Shown in pieces: positions 20,401-31,337 of a stretch of DNA of 64,000 nt (position 1 is the first letter of the stretch; every line of letters starts with the position of its first letter). Location: positions 434,001 to 498,000 of the forward strand of contig JAPFFF010000022.1 in the NCBI GenBank assembly GCA_039105265.1, in the 5' to 3' direction. The notes under the pieces were generated by a model. The model was given only the letters and a program-made list of their open reading frames with translations, did no database searches and was not told where the DNA came from. Both the position numbers and the translations under genes were made by a program. Origin of the DNA: Tritrichomonas musculus. Its lineage: Eukaryota > Parabasalia > Tritrichomonadida > Tritrichomonadidae.

Positions 20401-20923
20401 GTGTCTTGCTTTCGACATAGGATGCCATATTTATTACCAAGATACTGATAGTATGCATATAGAATCTGCCGATTTACCGAAACTCGAAAAGGCCTTCCGC
20501 GAGAAATATAACCGCGAACTTATCGGGAAAAATTTAGGACAATTCCATTCAGATTTCCCAGAAATAAACGGCCACAATGAGATGCCAGAATCTATTGAAT
20601 CATTCTTCTTGATGAAGAAAATGTATGTAGATAAACTGCAAGATTCTACTGGAGATATTGACTATATGATACGAGGTAAAGGACTAACTCAGAATTCCAT
20701 CAAATATAAATTCAACTAGGATTTTCAAGGAGATGTTATGAAGCTTTATGAAACACTATATAACGGAAATTCCATCACATTCGACCTAACAAAAGGACAA
20801 CCTTGCTTCGAAATGAATAAAAATATGACTGTATTGACAAGAAAAAAATTCGAGAGATGTATCAAAACAGACTATGAAGAAGGAGATATTACCCAATATT
20901 TTACCAGTCAATCTTCCACCTAG
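17480..20923 (+). pseudogene. polB: Family B DNA polymerase, protein-primed type, with one in-frame stop
   Basis: Start chosen at ATG 17480; a frame from 17408 adds a Phe-rich leader inside the TIR edge. Exonuclease motifs: YADFEAD (about residue 470), HNLAYD (525), YCQQDV (653). Polymerase motifs: DFDAVSLYPS (A, about 740), KLIMNSCYGK (B, about 890), YYQDTDS (C, about 986). The N-terminal half holds DDCCFIYALQQTG and HYFLEE, an arrangement resembling an OTU-like fold. The frame meets TAG at 20717-20719 and continues in the same frame from 20720 to 20923 with the conserved C-terminus (FDLTKGQPCFEMNKNMTV) seen in element C. About ten residues around the stop do not match C, so a pair of compensating frameshifts is also possible. 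Its 3' end overlaps the integrase gene tail to tail. Confidence 0.9.
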
Positions 20924-22766
20924 GCATCATTTGTCTCGTATTTTTTTGTCCCTCTATTTCATACAAACCATTCTTGAACCCAACAACTCTATACTTTCCT
21001 GGCTATACATTGGACCTTCTCTTCATCATTCCATCCTTTTCGTTATACAATTTTACCGACATCCCTTTTGGCAAATAGAATCCTTTACTCGTCATTATGT
21101 CATAATTCTCTTTACAAATATTCATCACAATCAACGATTCCAGTTCTTTATCTTCATGAACCATCTTTGGAGAAACGGCTCCATAGGAGACTCCAGCAAG
21201 ACTGGCGCTTTCCCCGGCATATTTTGAGAGTGTTTTATGAGGAGCGTTATTATATTGCCTCACTAATTCTTCCATTATCGATGGAGTAATTATCCCAATT
21301 CCCATATTGTAAGCCATATCTCTCAGTGTTCTGATGACTCTATCTATCAGTCCCAAAGAACTGTGCATCGGGTCTGTTTTTACTTGTTTTTGCTCCTTTT
21401 TCATGAAGTCTGGATAGTTTCCCATTCTCATTCTTGGTGCAGTTTGCCATTCTATTCTATGAGCTCTATAGTATTCTTGGGCCTTTCTTGAGTTAAAAGA
21501 ACCCTCTCCATCAAACGTCAAGCTCTTTATTACAACACCAGATTGCAGCAATTTATCGAGGGTTTTCAAGTAAGTATCTGCTGATTTATTATATTTCGCG
21601 AATTTCTGATGCTTTTCTTCCTCATCATCACCAAACAATATCTGGTTGACTAACTCAACATACAAATATCTTGTATTGACATTTATCATGACCAAATAAC
21701 ATAATTTATCAACAAACATCAAATCGATAATATAAGAATTTCTTGATGAAACTTTATGGAGCTGATACATCTTCGCGTTCTTTTTCAGCGGAAAGTATGA
21801 TGTATTCTCGGCTATTTTGACCTGCTTCTCGGGAAACAAATTCTTCAAAGCTCTTATTTTACTCTCTGTTTTGAACCCAATAATATTTTGCTCCTGAGGA
21901 ATTTCATAAGCCGTATATGTCGTTGGCTGGAAATAAAATTTATTGACGTATCTATTGTATCTCTCGTCTTCGGACAAACTACTCTCTCCCCAACCCCTAC
22001 TGATTCTATTGAATTCCTCTTTATCTAGTAGTCTCTCATGATTATAAACAACAAATTCGTTCAATTTATTGCTGAATGTATCTCTCAAAATAGGTCTTTT
22101 AGGTCTTTGTCTCTTTTCCCATTCCTCAATAAATTCGTCATAAATTTGTCGAATATCATCATCTTGAATCACAATTCTTGTATAAACTCTGGGTGTATCT
22201 TCAAAGAGATATATGTGTTTATTCCCTCCATTTTGCTGAATAAAATCTCTGACAGCACCAAATTGTGGCTTGTTTTTGTTGGTCAATTTTTGTCTGAACA
22301 ATTCTTCTTTGGCTCTTTCGCAAGCATCTTTATATCTGGATTCATTGACTCTTTTGATGTCTTCTTTTAGTTGTTCTATCCTTGCAAAAAGCAATCTATC
22401 GATTCTGTCTTGGTTGATTCTCAAGAAATTATTTACGTGTTGAATGTCTGTTCGAGTAAAAGCGTGGTTATAAGTAAATTTTCTCCCATTATTGAAGCAA
22501 TAAGAAGGATCGTCCATATAGTCCAAATAGTCGTCTAAAGAGTCTATTTTCTGATTTCCTAGCCATTCCAGTATCCACTCAGCTTTATAATTTACTTTTT
22601 GTTGAGGGTCAGAAAGGCATCTACAAAATATCCGAATTTTATTACTGATAATCAGGACATCCCCGTCATCGCCTCTCAACATATCGTCTATCGGCAAGTT
22701 TGTTTCCGATATGATATGATTTATTATTTCATCCGAGTTATTGTAAAGCAATTTACTTGTATTCAT
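20901..22766 (-). pseudogene. Polinton integrase (rve fold), in-frame TAG near the C-terminus
   Basis: The uninterrupted part is 587 aa (22766-21003). The catalytic core is visible: IIDLMFVDK (first Asp), LTFDGEGSFNS (second Asp), and SLGLIDRVIRTLRDMAYN where the third acidic residue is expected; here it is Asp in LID rather than the usual Glu. The N-terminal about 290 residues are helical and charged. After NEKDGMMKRRSNV the frame meets TAG (21003-21005) and then resumes in the same frame for 33 codons to TAA at 20901, with PGKYRVVGFKNGLYEIEG matching PGSFKVNGFKNGLYEVEG of element C. The stop stands where C has Gln. The lost tail looks like an SH3-like or chromo-type C-terminal domain. Confidence 0.85.
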
Positions 22767-22783
22767 TTTTTATTTGGTAGAAA

Positions 22784-23023
22784 ATGTCACAAGAACAGCC
22801 CACTCTCCTCCCTCTCAAAAACTGGCACGGTAGAAAAACTTTCGCCACTCCTACTCTGAAACAACTGAAATCTCGTCTCCAATATTATCGAAGGATATTG
22901 AGCCAAACACCTCCCACAGACCCCAAAAAAATAGCAAAAAGAGAGAAGATTCAACGAAAATATAACAGAGATATGAAGGTAAGAAATCTGTTAAATAGAG
23001 CTGTTAGCAATCTTTACTCCTGA
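22784..23023 (+). CDS. Conserved small basic protein
   Basis: 79 aa, strongly basic. The core RKTFATPTLKQLKSRLQYYRRIL and the tail KYNRDMKVRNLLNRAVSNLY are shared with the 76-aa gene at 51847-52077 of element C. No known fold is recognised. It is divergently arranged with the integrase gene (18-bp gap between starts), so the two probably share a promoter region. A DNA-binding or core-protein role is likely from charge. Confidence 0.65.
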   Translation: MSQEQPTLLPLKNWHGRKTFATPTLKQLKSRLQYYRRILSQTPPTDPKKIAKREKIQRKYNRDMKVRNLLNRAVSNLYS

Positions 23024-23044
23024 AAATTTTTTGTTATTCAAATA

Positions 23045-23546
23045 ATGTCTGGAACTCTCCGACAAGCTCGTATACTGTCATCAGAAGCAAAAAGCAAGAA
23101 CAATACATCAATTTCGCAAGAACAGAATACCAATATCCAAATAAATTACCCTAATGTCCCTCAACTTAACGCCTCAAAAACAGTCTCCAGAAGCAATTCG
23201 CTGTCTGATTTAAAGAACTACAATCAGCTTGACTCCCTTGAGCAAAAAAATAAATTTCTCGAAATGCTCGTTTCTGTCTATGAGGACAATCCACTAAAAG
23301 TGAATGCTTATCTCGTTTGTAATACCACATCTCTCATGAATATGATTAAACTCTTGACTGACGCAGATAAAGTCGAATTAGTATTGGACGAAGATATCGC
23401 CTGTAATTCCTGTTGTTCTTCAGATAAATTGATATATATTTCGAAGATTCTCATAACGAAAAACAACAAGACAGAAGACATGAAACAATAATATCATCTA
23501 CTCACAGTTCATCAAGTATGGCATATCGCTTAAAATAGCGGTATGA
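23045..23546 (+). pseudogene. Conserved Polinton protein with a late frameshift
   Basis: The uninterrupted frame encodes 148 aa to TAA 23491. N-terminus LRQARILSSE and a C-terminal domain (KNKFLEMLVSVYEDNPLKVNAYLVC, then LLTDADKVELVLDEDIAC) match the 213-aa gene at 50857-51498 of element C. After KTEDMK the homologous tail (YSQFIKYGISLKI) continues in another frame to TGA at 23544-23546, so a 1-base change in the AAA run near 23481-23486 shifts the frame. It lacks the Pro/Asn-rich linker insert of C. Function unknown; the N-terminal TLRQAR motif could be a virion or scaffold signal. Confidence 0.65.
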
Positions 23547-23565
23547 CTGCAACAAAGTTGCCGGC
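23524..23565. terminator. Hairpins between convergent genes
   Basis: CGCT-TAAAAT-AGCG and GCAAC-AAA-GTTGC form two small hairpins between the end of the gene at 23546 and the fibre gene end at 23586. Similar hairpins are numerous in element C. A termination role is inferred. Confidence 0.4.
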
Positions 23566-23585
23566 ATAAGTCTCAAAATATGTGT

Positions 23586-26500
23586 TTAAGATTTGAAAAT
23601 AGCCAATATATGTTCGTTTATTTTTGCACTTACTTTGCCCACAATACTTTGTTGAATCTTCAAAGTCATGGCATAATCCTCGTCCAAAATCCTTCCATCA
23701 TATAGAATTACATCTCCTATTTGATACAAATTAGCGCCATCGACATAAAATAAATAGTCTCCGTGTGTTGCGAATTTGACGCATCCGTTTTCTGAATCTA
23801 CCTCTACAATGACACCAACAAATTCCTTCCATGAACCGTCTATGATTACAGAACAAATACAGTCTGTGGTGTCTTCTGCTGTCGAACTGACGAACATATT
23901 TTTTTGTTGGTCTCTTCTGTACACATGACCTGATAAAAATACTGGTTTTCCAATCTTATAGTCCGATATTTCTTCGCCCGCTTCTATCGGGGCATAATGA
24001 GTAATTGTATTTGAGCCGTTTGATGATATTTTGCCAGAAACATATAAATTTGAATCAATTGTTGTATTTCTTGCTGAACCAAACATGTGAAATGACTGAA
24101 ATCTATGACCATCAACATATATAAATACTTCGCCAGTATCAGCAGTTTTTGAAGACCTATACATAAAGACAGAATTATATTTACTATCATATCCAAAAGT
24201 AATTAAAGCAAGAGTATTTGCATCAACAGAACTAAAGAAATTTGCAATATTACTTTCGGTACTATTAACCGATAATGAACCATCATCATTTTTTGCTACA
24301 TATTTAGTCAAATCAACAGGTTCTGGAATTTCTGTTTTTAATGCGTATTTTCTTTCTGCTGTTGTTTTTGTTTCATAATTTGACAAATCGACAGGTTCTG
24401 GAATATCTGTTTTTAATGCAAAATTGTTCGACACATATCTTGCCGAATAAGCGTTTTTGTCTGTTGGTTCGATATTTTTGGTTATTGAACATGATAAAAT
24501 TTCCGGTGTTTCACCAGTTCCTGGATTGATTAATTCATGGCTGTGATACAGAATCCAAAGACCAGAACTACTTCCTTCCATACGCATTATCTGAGAGGGT
24601 TGATCATCATCATCGTCATTGTACGAATAATCTACATGAACATAATGAGCCGTATAAAAATTGTTTGATGAAACAATATCCAGTCCATATTGCTCAATCA
24701 TTTCATGATATTTGTCGTAATCCAAATCAGGAATTGTATTATTTTCAATTTTGAATTGAATCGTTGTTTGTCCCTCAATAATTTCAGGAATCTCACTTTT
24801 TACTTGGTCAATAGCACGGGTCAATTCTGTTTTCTGAGCAAAATTATTTTTTACGAAATTTATGTTTGGAATACAATATTCGTCATAAACTTCAGGTTCG
24901 TATGAATAACTTACAGACTCTAGGTCCACAACATAATTTCCGTTATATCTGAATGTTCCACCGTAATAGAAAAAGTATATAGAAAAAGTATTTTCGCCTT
25001 TCTTGTAATGATAATATTCCGCGTCTTCACTATCATACAAATATTCTCCTGAAATATCTTCATTATTACAAGAGCCTTTCACAAAAAGAGATGATTTCTT
25101 TAATATGTTGCATAAATCTCTATCCAAATTTGTGATATAAGTTCTTTTATCTTCATCATTTGTTGTTCCATTTACGAATTTTGTAGCGATTGATAATTCT
25201 TGAGTTATTTTCTCAGTTGATAATATATCTGTTTTTAACACATATTTTCCATCCGCTTCTTCTTTTGAAATATATCCCGATAAATCGACTGTTTTGAGCT
25301 GTTTCATGTGATTATCTATCAATTTTTTGACTGCCTTTGCGGTAATCAGCTGTTTATTAGTCAGTTCTTCGCCCAACAAAATCGGTTTCTGTTCTCTTGT
25401 CATCGACATAATCCAAGCAGCTGAAGGACAATTTTCTGCATATACATCTAAATACGGAACCTTTATTCGAAAATCTTCATACTCTCCGTCTATTTTAATC
25501 TCCTCATTGTCATCAACTCCATAACAAAGATATCGGAAACATTTCTTGTCAAACGCCTCTATTTCTTCAATAAATTCCAGCGCGGTTCGAATCTCTCTTG
25601 GAGCAGCAAGAACATCAACGTCCCGAACTATCGCCTCCGCTCCTTCCGAAACCTCTTCACCAGCAAAACAAAATCTTTTTACCTTTGATATTCCCTATGC
25701 CGCCAACGATAAAAGCGCCTTTGGACCGCCGACAAAATTTACTGTGGCACCAGCTATACACACAACATCTTTGATATAATTAAACCAATTTGTCTTGTTT
25801 TTCATGTCGTTTAGTTGTTTTTGGAGGTTTGAATAAAGATTTTGCAGCTCAGATATTCTATTATTTGCTATATCTACAGTATTTCCCAAAGAATTTAGAA
25901 CGAAAAGATGAGACTCAATATTTTCCCCAATAACGACGCCAGATGTCTGTATATTACAGTTTGTGTATAAAGTACTGCATGCTTCAGGTCTTGGTACGAC
26001 AGAATAATACCCACATCCTGCTAGAAACTCAAAAGTATTTCCTCCTTCTTTATACGAAACATCTGGCATTGGAAAAATTACTTCTTTGTCAGAGGGCATA
26101 TAAAGTATCAGGCCGTAAGGAGGATTCCCAATATCTATTCGGCTATTGTAGTGGAAAGGAATATATTTATAACAATTTTCTGAAACAACTTTATAGCACG
26201 ATTCTGACTCATAACTGCTATGAGAATACCCAAATTCAGAGGTATATTCTATTCCGTTTATATTTAGACTTGCCGAAAAATTACATGACTCTTTCTTGGT
26301 ACATTTCAGTAGAACACTCCAATATCCGTCTTTATCTTCGTATTTTGCCACTTCGCAATCGTTAAATGTACAAAGTCCTTTCTCAACAATGACTTCAAAA
26401 GGATTTTTGTCGGAATAATTGTGTATCCAATTCCTTAGGACGTATCGATTTGTGTCGTTTTGCTCAATGAAAATTCCTTGATATGTATGCTTGAAGAACT

Positions 26501-27458
26501 CAGTTTCTCCTTTGATTGATTTGGAGCCAGGAATATTGTATGACAAATTATTACCGACCCATTCATTATTTTGCTTTGTGAGTTTGAAATCTGTACCAAA
26601 TACCTCATCATGGAACTCAAAAGTTTGTCCATCTAAGAGCTTGTCAAATTCTTCGGTTCCGGGAATATAGCCCCAATCAGCATAATAATATTGTTCATTT
26701 TCTGTAGTCCCAAATGACTTCATCTCATAGAAATTCGGTAGAGGAGAAGTATAAAGTTTGAGACAATTTTCTGCATCGATATTATTACATTTGATATTTA
26801 TGAGGTTAGATTCCTTGTTTGAAATATATTGCTTCACTCTTCCTGTGAAATTTATTTTCATGAAACCAGAAGTAAAGAGGTCAAAAGGATTGTCAAGAGA
26901 TTCCTTACTCATATAAATTCGGGCGGATAATTCGTTTTCAATATAGGAAATTGCGTTATTTGAGTCGATTTTGGGATTCGTAAATTTGCCGTTTTTTGCG
27001 TCTATTTTTGCTTCCCTGCCAGTCTTGCTGGGGTCTCCTACAGAGCCGCTTGCTTTGCAAGAGTCTGCTGTGCAGCCTAACGTTGAACAGTTTATTGTAA
27101 AAACATTTCCTGAATAGTCAGATGGAATATCTATTTTAATTTCCAAAATATTGTATTCGTCATTTTCTGCTTTCGACAAGGAGTTTAAATCAAGGGAATA
27201 GGCGTCAAGACCATCTTCATATGATAATTCATTAACTGAGCCAGGGGACATTTCCAAAGAAGTTATTCGTTCTTCATGATTTATTAATTGAGATTTCAGA
27301 GAGATTCCTCCCAAATTTATATCTCCTCCAACGGTCAAATCTTGTTCGATATCAGCTGTTTTGGCGTTTATTTCATCACAGTTTATTGAGGAAGGATTCT
27401 TTGAACCACCCGTAAATGCACCGTCTAAAGCGTTCTGTTTAGTCAGTATTGCTGTCAT
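23586..27458 (-). pseudogene. Long fibre-like protein, one in-frame TAG
   Basis: Reading from ATG 27458 (MTAILTKQN; an upstream ATG at 27467 adds three residues), the frame runs 587 codons to TAG at 25695-25697 and then continues in the same frame for 703 more codons to 23586. The homologous gene of element C confirms that both halves are one protein of about 1290 aa. N-terminal part: beta-rich with Cys-rich segments (CKASG, ENCYKYIPFHY). Middle: hinge and coiled coil before GGPKALLS. C-terminal half: YISKEEADGKYVLKTD and YALKTEIPEPVDL repeats typical of trimeric fibres, then a conserved terminal domain (NTITHYAPIE to AIFKS). Likely the receptor-binding fibre or surface protein of the virion. 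Confidence 0.7.
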
Positions 27459-27472
27459 TTTTCTCAAAATAA

Positions 27473-27779
27473 ATGCCTAAGACATACTTCATTACCAAGA
27501 AATACAACAATATTTTATAAACGATATATTTCCTTCCAATTTTGTCGAGCTACTTGTAATGGATATCTAGACGGAGAAACAGAAATGCACGCTTCATTTA
27601 TTCAAAGAGATGAGTACGAAGATTCTCTTGTCTGGTACGCCAATTTGACTCCTCCGGACGATAATAGGAAATACGAATTTGTCGGGACAAAAAGAGAGTT
27701 TAGGATATGGTTTACAGACGCTGAAGGGAACGAAATAAAGCCTGATAACTTCACTGTTTTCTTGAAGTTAGAGTACTGA
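27473..27779 (+). pseudogene. Small conserved protein, frameshifted
   Basis: The ATG at 27473 gives MPKTYFITKKYNNIL, matching MVKTYFITKDYENEL of the 110-aa gene 44210-44542 in element C, then meets TAA. The rest (RYISFQFCRATCNGYLDGETEMHASFIQRDEY to the end KLEY) is in another frame. A short piece corresponding to about 10 residues is missing at the break near 27515-27525. The open part 27585-27779 encodes 64 aa. It is divergent from the fibre gene with only about 14 bp between starts. Compact beta-rich protein of unknown function, always next to the fibre gene. Confidence 0.65.
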
Positions 27780-27812
27780 GCATGCGCAAAAAAATATTTT
27801 TTTACTGTTTTT
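27778..27812. promoter_or_regulatory. Shared GAGCATGCGCA element between convergent genes
   Basis: GAGCATGCGCA followed by AAA and ATATTT lies between the ends of the 27473 gene and the capsid gene. The same 11 bases followed by TAAATATTT occur at about 41326-41345 in element C, again between two convergent gene ends. It may be a conserved 3'-end signal. Confidence 0.35.
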
Positions 27813-27813
27813 T

Positions 27814-29702
27814 TTACTCGTAGCCTTGCGGTACGCCAGTCTGATAATATTCTACTCCATTAACGCTCCAAGTAAAGTATGTATCGGAACAAATCCAGGC
27901 CTCACAACTAGGCGGATGTTGGTCTGGAAAATCTGGGTCGGGAATAAAGTATGTGTCATCATCACCACGATACATTGGATGACCTATGAAAGTAACGGTT
28001 ATTGAAGTACTTCCAGTATCTATTCCGTCAAATACATAGCCTGCATTGCTCCTTTCAAGTTGGAAGTTTATACCAAAAGATGTTCCGTCTGAGCGGCAAT
28101 TTGTATATCGTTTTCCTGTTGCTGGGTCGTTTAATGGCTGTGTGAAAGAGTCTTCAAATTCTTGTGTGGCTTCTAAGGCTCCATCTAGTTCGTTTGCGAT
28201 AAGCTGATGTTGATAAAATCTTGCAGCACAAGTATTGGCAAATTCTGTGTCTGGATATGTTCTTTTATTGACTACAAGCTGGACATTTTGATACATAATA
28301 TTGTCGAAACAAGTAATGTCAGCAGGAGATTTTGGAAACATCATCGTGATATTTGTCGCATTTCTCAATGGAATTGACTTACTGACTTCGAGACCGTTTA
28401 CTTTGGCAGTTCCTTTGAATATTTCTCTTGTAAGTTCCTGAGACGGAATCAATAAAGGAGTTTGTAATTCTCTGACAAGTCCTTGATAAACATCTGGTTT
28501 GAGACCAAAACCTGCCAAATTTGAACGACCTAATTGAATAGTTCCTCCAAGGACATCCAAAGTAATTTTCTCTGTTTTGAGATTGATATTGTCCGATTTT
28601 GTTGTGGCGAGTAAGGCGCCTTTCAATTCACTTTTGATAATTTTGACAGTATCTCCTGGATCCAATGGTTTGTTTGGATTAGCTGCTGCGATTAACTCTG
28701 CAAATTCTTTTTTATTGACATCATCTCTTGAAACTCCATATTTTGTAAATTCTTCGTCAGTATATCCGAAATTGATTGTTGGATGTTCCAAAATATCGTC
28801 ATCATAGACATTTGCTCCTTTGTATCTTTGGTATTCGATATGAAGTTTTTGTGAAGGAGTTGGTTTGGCAGAATAATGAGATACTATGACTGACGGACGG
28901 CCTATTTGAGTGAATTTTCTTGATATTGGGATGACAGCAGGCATTTCTTCAGCAATTTCTTTGTCTTCCAAAAATTGTAGAGTTTTCTTAACGATATTTG
29001 GATTGATTTGTGCCCAGACAAGAGCGCGTAAAGATGTTTTGACCTCTTCTTCTATCTCTCCGCAAATTGCGTTTGGATATAACTGCCATGCCTGAAGAGC
29101 AAGTTGGTCGACAAATGGAATGGTTAATTCAATGGTAATTTATGTGGTTGTCCATCAGCAATATCCTTTAAATCGACATAACAACCGCAAACAGATGGGG
29201 AGAATTGACTGACATTTTCCCAAGTAGAATGAGAATATTTTGATGTTGCTTTTGCATCACGAGGTTTGATGGAATTATAGGCGAAAGATTCTCTTTGAAG
29301 TTCGTCTTGTCGATATGCGCCTAAGAGTTTATCATTTATCCAGAAGCGACAATCTTCATAAAATTCTACAGCATTCTTGAATCCGACAAATATTTTCATC
29401 AATCCGTTTGTGCCTGCAGATACGTCAATAGGCTGGGACAATTTAATGATGAAATCAAGGAGAATTGTGGTAAAAGACTTCTCAATTTGAGTGATTGTAT
29501 GGCCGGAATGAGATAATTTAATACGTGTTTTTGTGCCGACTGGGAGTGGGGCGTCTTTGTCTTTGAACTCTTCCATGACGAAAGAAAATGTATTATCTCC
29601 TCCATTTCTTTGAATGAGATTTCGTAATTTTGACTGGAAAAATGAGAGAACATCGCCTTCATCATTTCCTAAATTTTTGGTCTGTGCGTTGTAGTAGGTC
29701 AT
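27814..29702 (-). pseudogene. Candidate major capsid protein, one frameshift
   Basis: Homologous end to end with the intact 649-aa protein of element C. The first 188 or so codons (from ATG 29702, MTYYNAQTKNLGNDEGDVL) run to HKLPLN and a stop at 29124. The rest continues one base out of frame from about 29135 to the stop at 27814 (ending WSVNGVEYYQTGVPQGYE). Loss of a single base near 29136-29142 explains the break. Two beta-rich halves and its length suit a double-jelly-roll capsid protein, which Polintons are known to encode. That identification rests on size, conservation and position rather than on a recognised motif. Confidence 0.65.
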
Positions 29703-29772
29703 TTGATTTAATATAAAAATGACAATAAAGGAGTTGTAAAGTTTGTTATATGAACATTTTACTTAAAAGGAA

Positions 29773-30105
29773 ATGGCATTCGGAAGTTGGTTTAAAAACA
29801 TCATTAAAGGAGCAAAAAACGTAATCGGAAAAGCATTACCGGTACTGAAAAAAGGCGCTGAAATCGTGTCAAAAGTCGCTCCAGTACTTGGCGGGGCAAT
29901 AGGCGGACCTGTAGGAAATGTAATCAATAAAATAGGCGATTATGCAGGAAAATTTGCTGGGAATAAATCGCTGCCTTTGGCAGGGCCTTTCGAAGGAAAG
30001 TCTTTGGGAGTAAACGGAGCGGGGATAAGAAATAATAGTTGGTCTCAGCAAATTGCAGGGCCAACAACTAATCCAGGAAGATTTGATATTCCTTTGTTGA
30101 AGTAA
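29773..30105 (+). CDS. Minor capsid candidate (MAFGSW family, membrane-active)
   Basis: 110 aa. N-terminus MAFGSWFKNIIKGAKNVIGKALPVLKKG is a basic amphipathic helix, followed by a Gly-rich hydrophobic segment (VAPVLGGAIGGPVGNVINKIG) and a flexible tail ending RFDIPLLK. The ends are shared with the 41348-41629 gene of C, and the MAFGSW start also with 51546. Such amphipathic, Gly-rich small proteins resemble adenovirus pVI/pX-type proteins, which disrupt membranes or condense DNA; this is an analogy. It is divergent from the capsid gene (71 bp between starts). Confidence 0.65.
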   Translation: MAFGSWFKNIIKGAKNVIGKALPVLKKGAEIVSKVAPVLGGAIGGPVGNVINKIGDYAGKFAGNKSLPLAGPFEGKSLGVNGAGIRNNSWSQQIAGPTTNPGRFDIPLLK

Positions 30106-30137
30106 GATGAATTTTATTTGTGTTTATTGAAAAGGAA

Positions 30138-30512
30138 ATGAACGACATCAAAGTAATCGAGCCTATCTCAAAGCATACGAAAGAGTTTGATACAGTTGAT
30201 GAATTCAATTTATACTATAACAAGAATAAAGAAGAGATGGATAAACTTACGACGCATAAACTCAATAAATTATATCTCATAAAAGGGTATCGAATAACGA
30301 GAATCAAGAACGTGTTGAGTCTCAAAAAAATGAAGCAAAATTCACAATATGAAATTGACCTTGGCAACGAGCTAGATGAACTAAAAAAAGAGATACAGCA
30401 TATGAAAGAGACAATAAATAACATCATACATTTCTTAAATCCTCAGACTGAGAGTCCATGTGGACATCGCGACTATGTCGAGATAGAAGTATTGCCGCCG
30501 TCTGATACCTGA
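30138..30512 (+). CDS. Conserved Polinton protein with C-terminal coiled coil
   Basis: 124 aa from ATG 30138 (an earlier ATG at 30120 is less likely because the C homologue begins MDLKVIEPI). The core KEFDTVDEFNLYYNKNKEEMDKLTTHKLNKLY is highly conserved in the gene at 40694-41113 of element C. The C-terminal half is a coiled coil (LDELKKEIQHMKETINNII). Function unknown. The last 40 bases overlap the end of the ATPase gene on the other strand, an arrangement conserved in C. Confidence 0.65.
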   Translation: MNDIKVIEPISKHTKEFDTVDEFNLYYNKNKEEMDKLTTHKLNKLYLIKGYRITRIKNVLSLKKMKQNSQYEIDLGNELDELKKEIQHMKETINNIIHFLNPQTESPCGHRDYVEIEVLPPSDT

Positions 30513-31288
30513 ATAATTAGGCAGGAATGAGAATCTGGATTGTAATTTTTTTCTTCAGACAGTTGCCTATACATATTGTAGAACTCCTCAAAGTCCAAAT
30601 TACTTGCTGATTGGGAATAAATATAATGAAGCTGTTGACGGTTGAAGCAAGGAAAAACGAACAGAGTTGTAATCTCATTTTTGATATGAGGTTTGATGCC
30701 TTTCCATCCTTGAATCAATAAAAAGTAGGAAATATTTGTGTGTCTGCATCTTCGGAGCTGTTGGGAGAAAAACGATTCTTCGGACGAAAATAGTTTGTTG
30801 TTTGAAATATCATCGAAAAGTATCAAGGTATGGAGGAAATCTTTGCTGAAATCAGTAATATGAAGCACCTTAAACATATCATTTTTTTGTCCATCATCTA
30901 GTCGTTCCTCCAATCCTTCTCGCTTGACAAGATAGTAGAGGCTCTTTGCAGCAATTAATTCAGTGATAAAATCGACAGCCATCTTCTCGGAAACGGTAAT
31001 ATATGGCATTTTGATGAGGTGTTTGAGAGATTGGAAACTCCTATCATTTTCGTCACCATTTTTCGTGATATAGATTAGTAAATGGTGTGTTTTTATTAAT
31101 CCTATTTTGATAATTTCTTGGAGAGCAATGACGGTTTTTCCAGAATTTTGTTTCCCGACGACGAAATTTACAGAGTTATATTTTATATGAATATCATCGT
31201 GAATTGGCTCGATTAAAGCACCCGATAAATTGTTTGCGTTTTGTTTCAGAGTTTCTGAGACAATAGAATTTATTACTTTTAAACTCAT
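30473..31288 (-). CDS. Genome-packaging ATPase (FtsK/HerA-like)
   Basis: 271 aa. Walker A is NFVVGKQNSGKTVIAL (about residues 36-51). Walker B is HTLILFDDISN (about residue 150), followed by a conserved RRCRHTNISYFLLIQGWK segment with a sensor-like Gln. Length and motif order match the A32-type DNA-packaging ATPases encoded by Polintons and related viruses. It would pump element DNA into the capsid. It is followed on the same strand, upstream, by two virion-like genes. No lesion is seen. Close homologue at 39921-40760. Confidence 0.85.
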   Translation of the reverse strand: MSLKVINSIVSETLKQNANNLSGALIEPIHDDIHIKYNSVNFVVGKQNSGKTVIALQEIIKIGLIKTHHLLIYITKNGDENDRSFQSLKHLIKMPYITVSEKMAVDFITELIAAKSLYYLVKREGLEERLDDGQKNDMFKVLHITDFSKDFLHTLILFDDISNNKLFSSEESFFSQQLRRCRHTNISYFLLIQGWKGIKPHIKNEITTLFVFPCFNRQQLHYIYSQSASNLDFEEFYNMYRQLSEEKNYNPDSHSCLIIQVSDGGNTSIST

Positions 31289-31337
31289 TTACTTCCCAAA
31301 AGACTGCAAAAAAATAAGTGAAGATTTATTGGAATTT

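Noticed and set aside
17500-23500. Reassignment of TAG or TAA to an amino acid
   Set aside because: TAA, TAG and TGA all appear at plausible gene ends, and the interrupted positions align to different residues (Gln, Glu, Asn and others). Mutational decay is simpler, although readthrough is left open in the findings.
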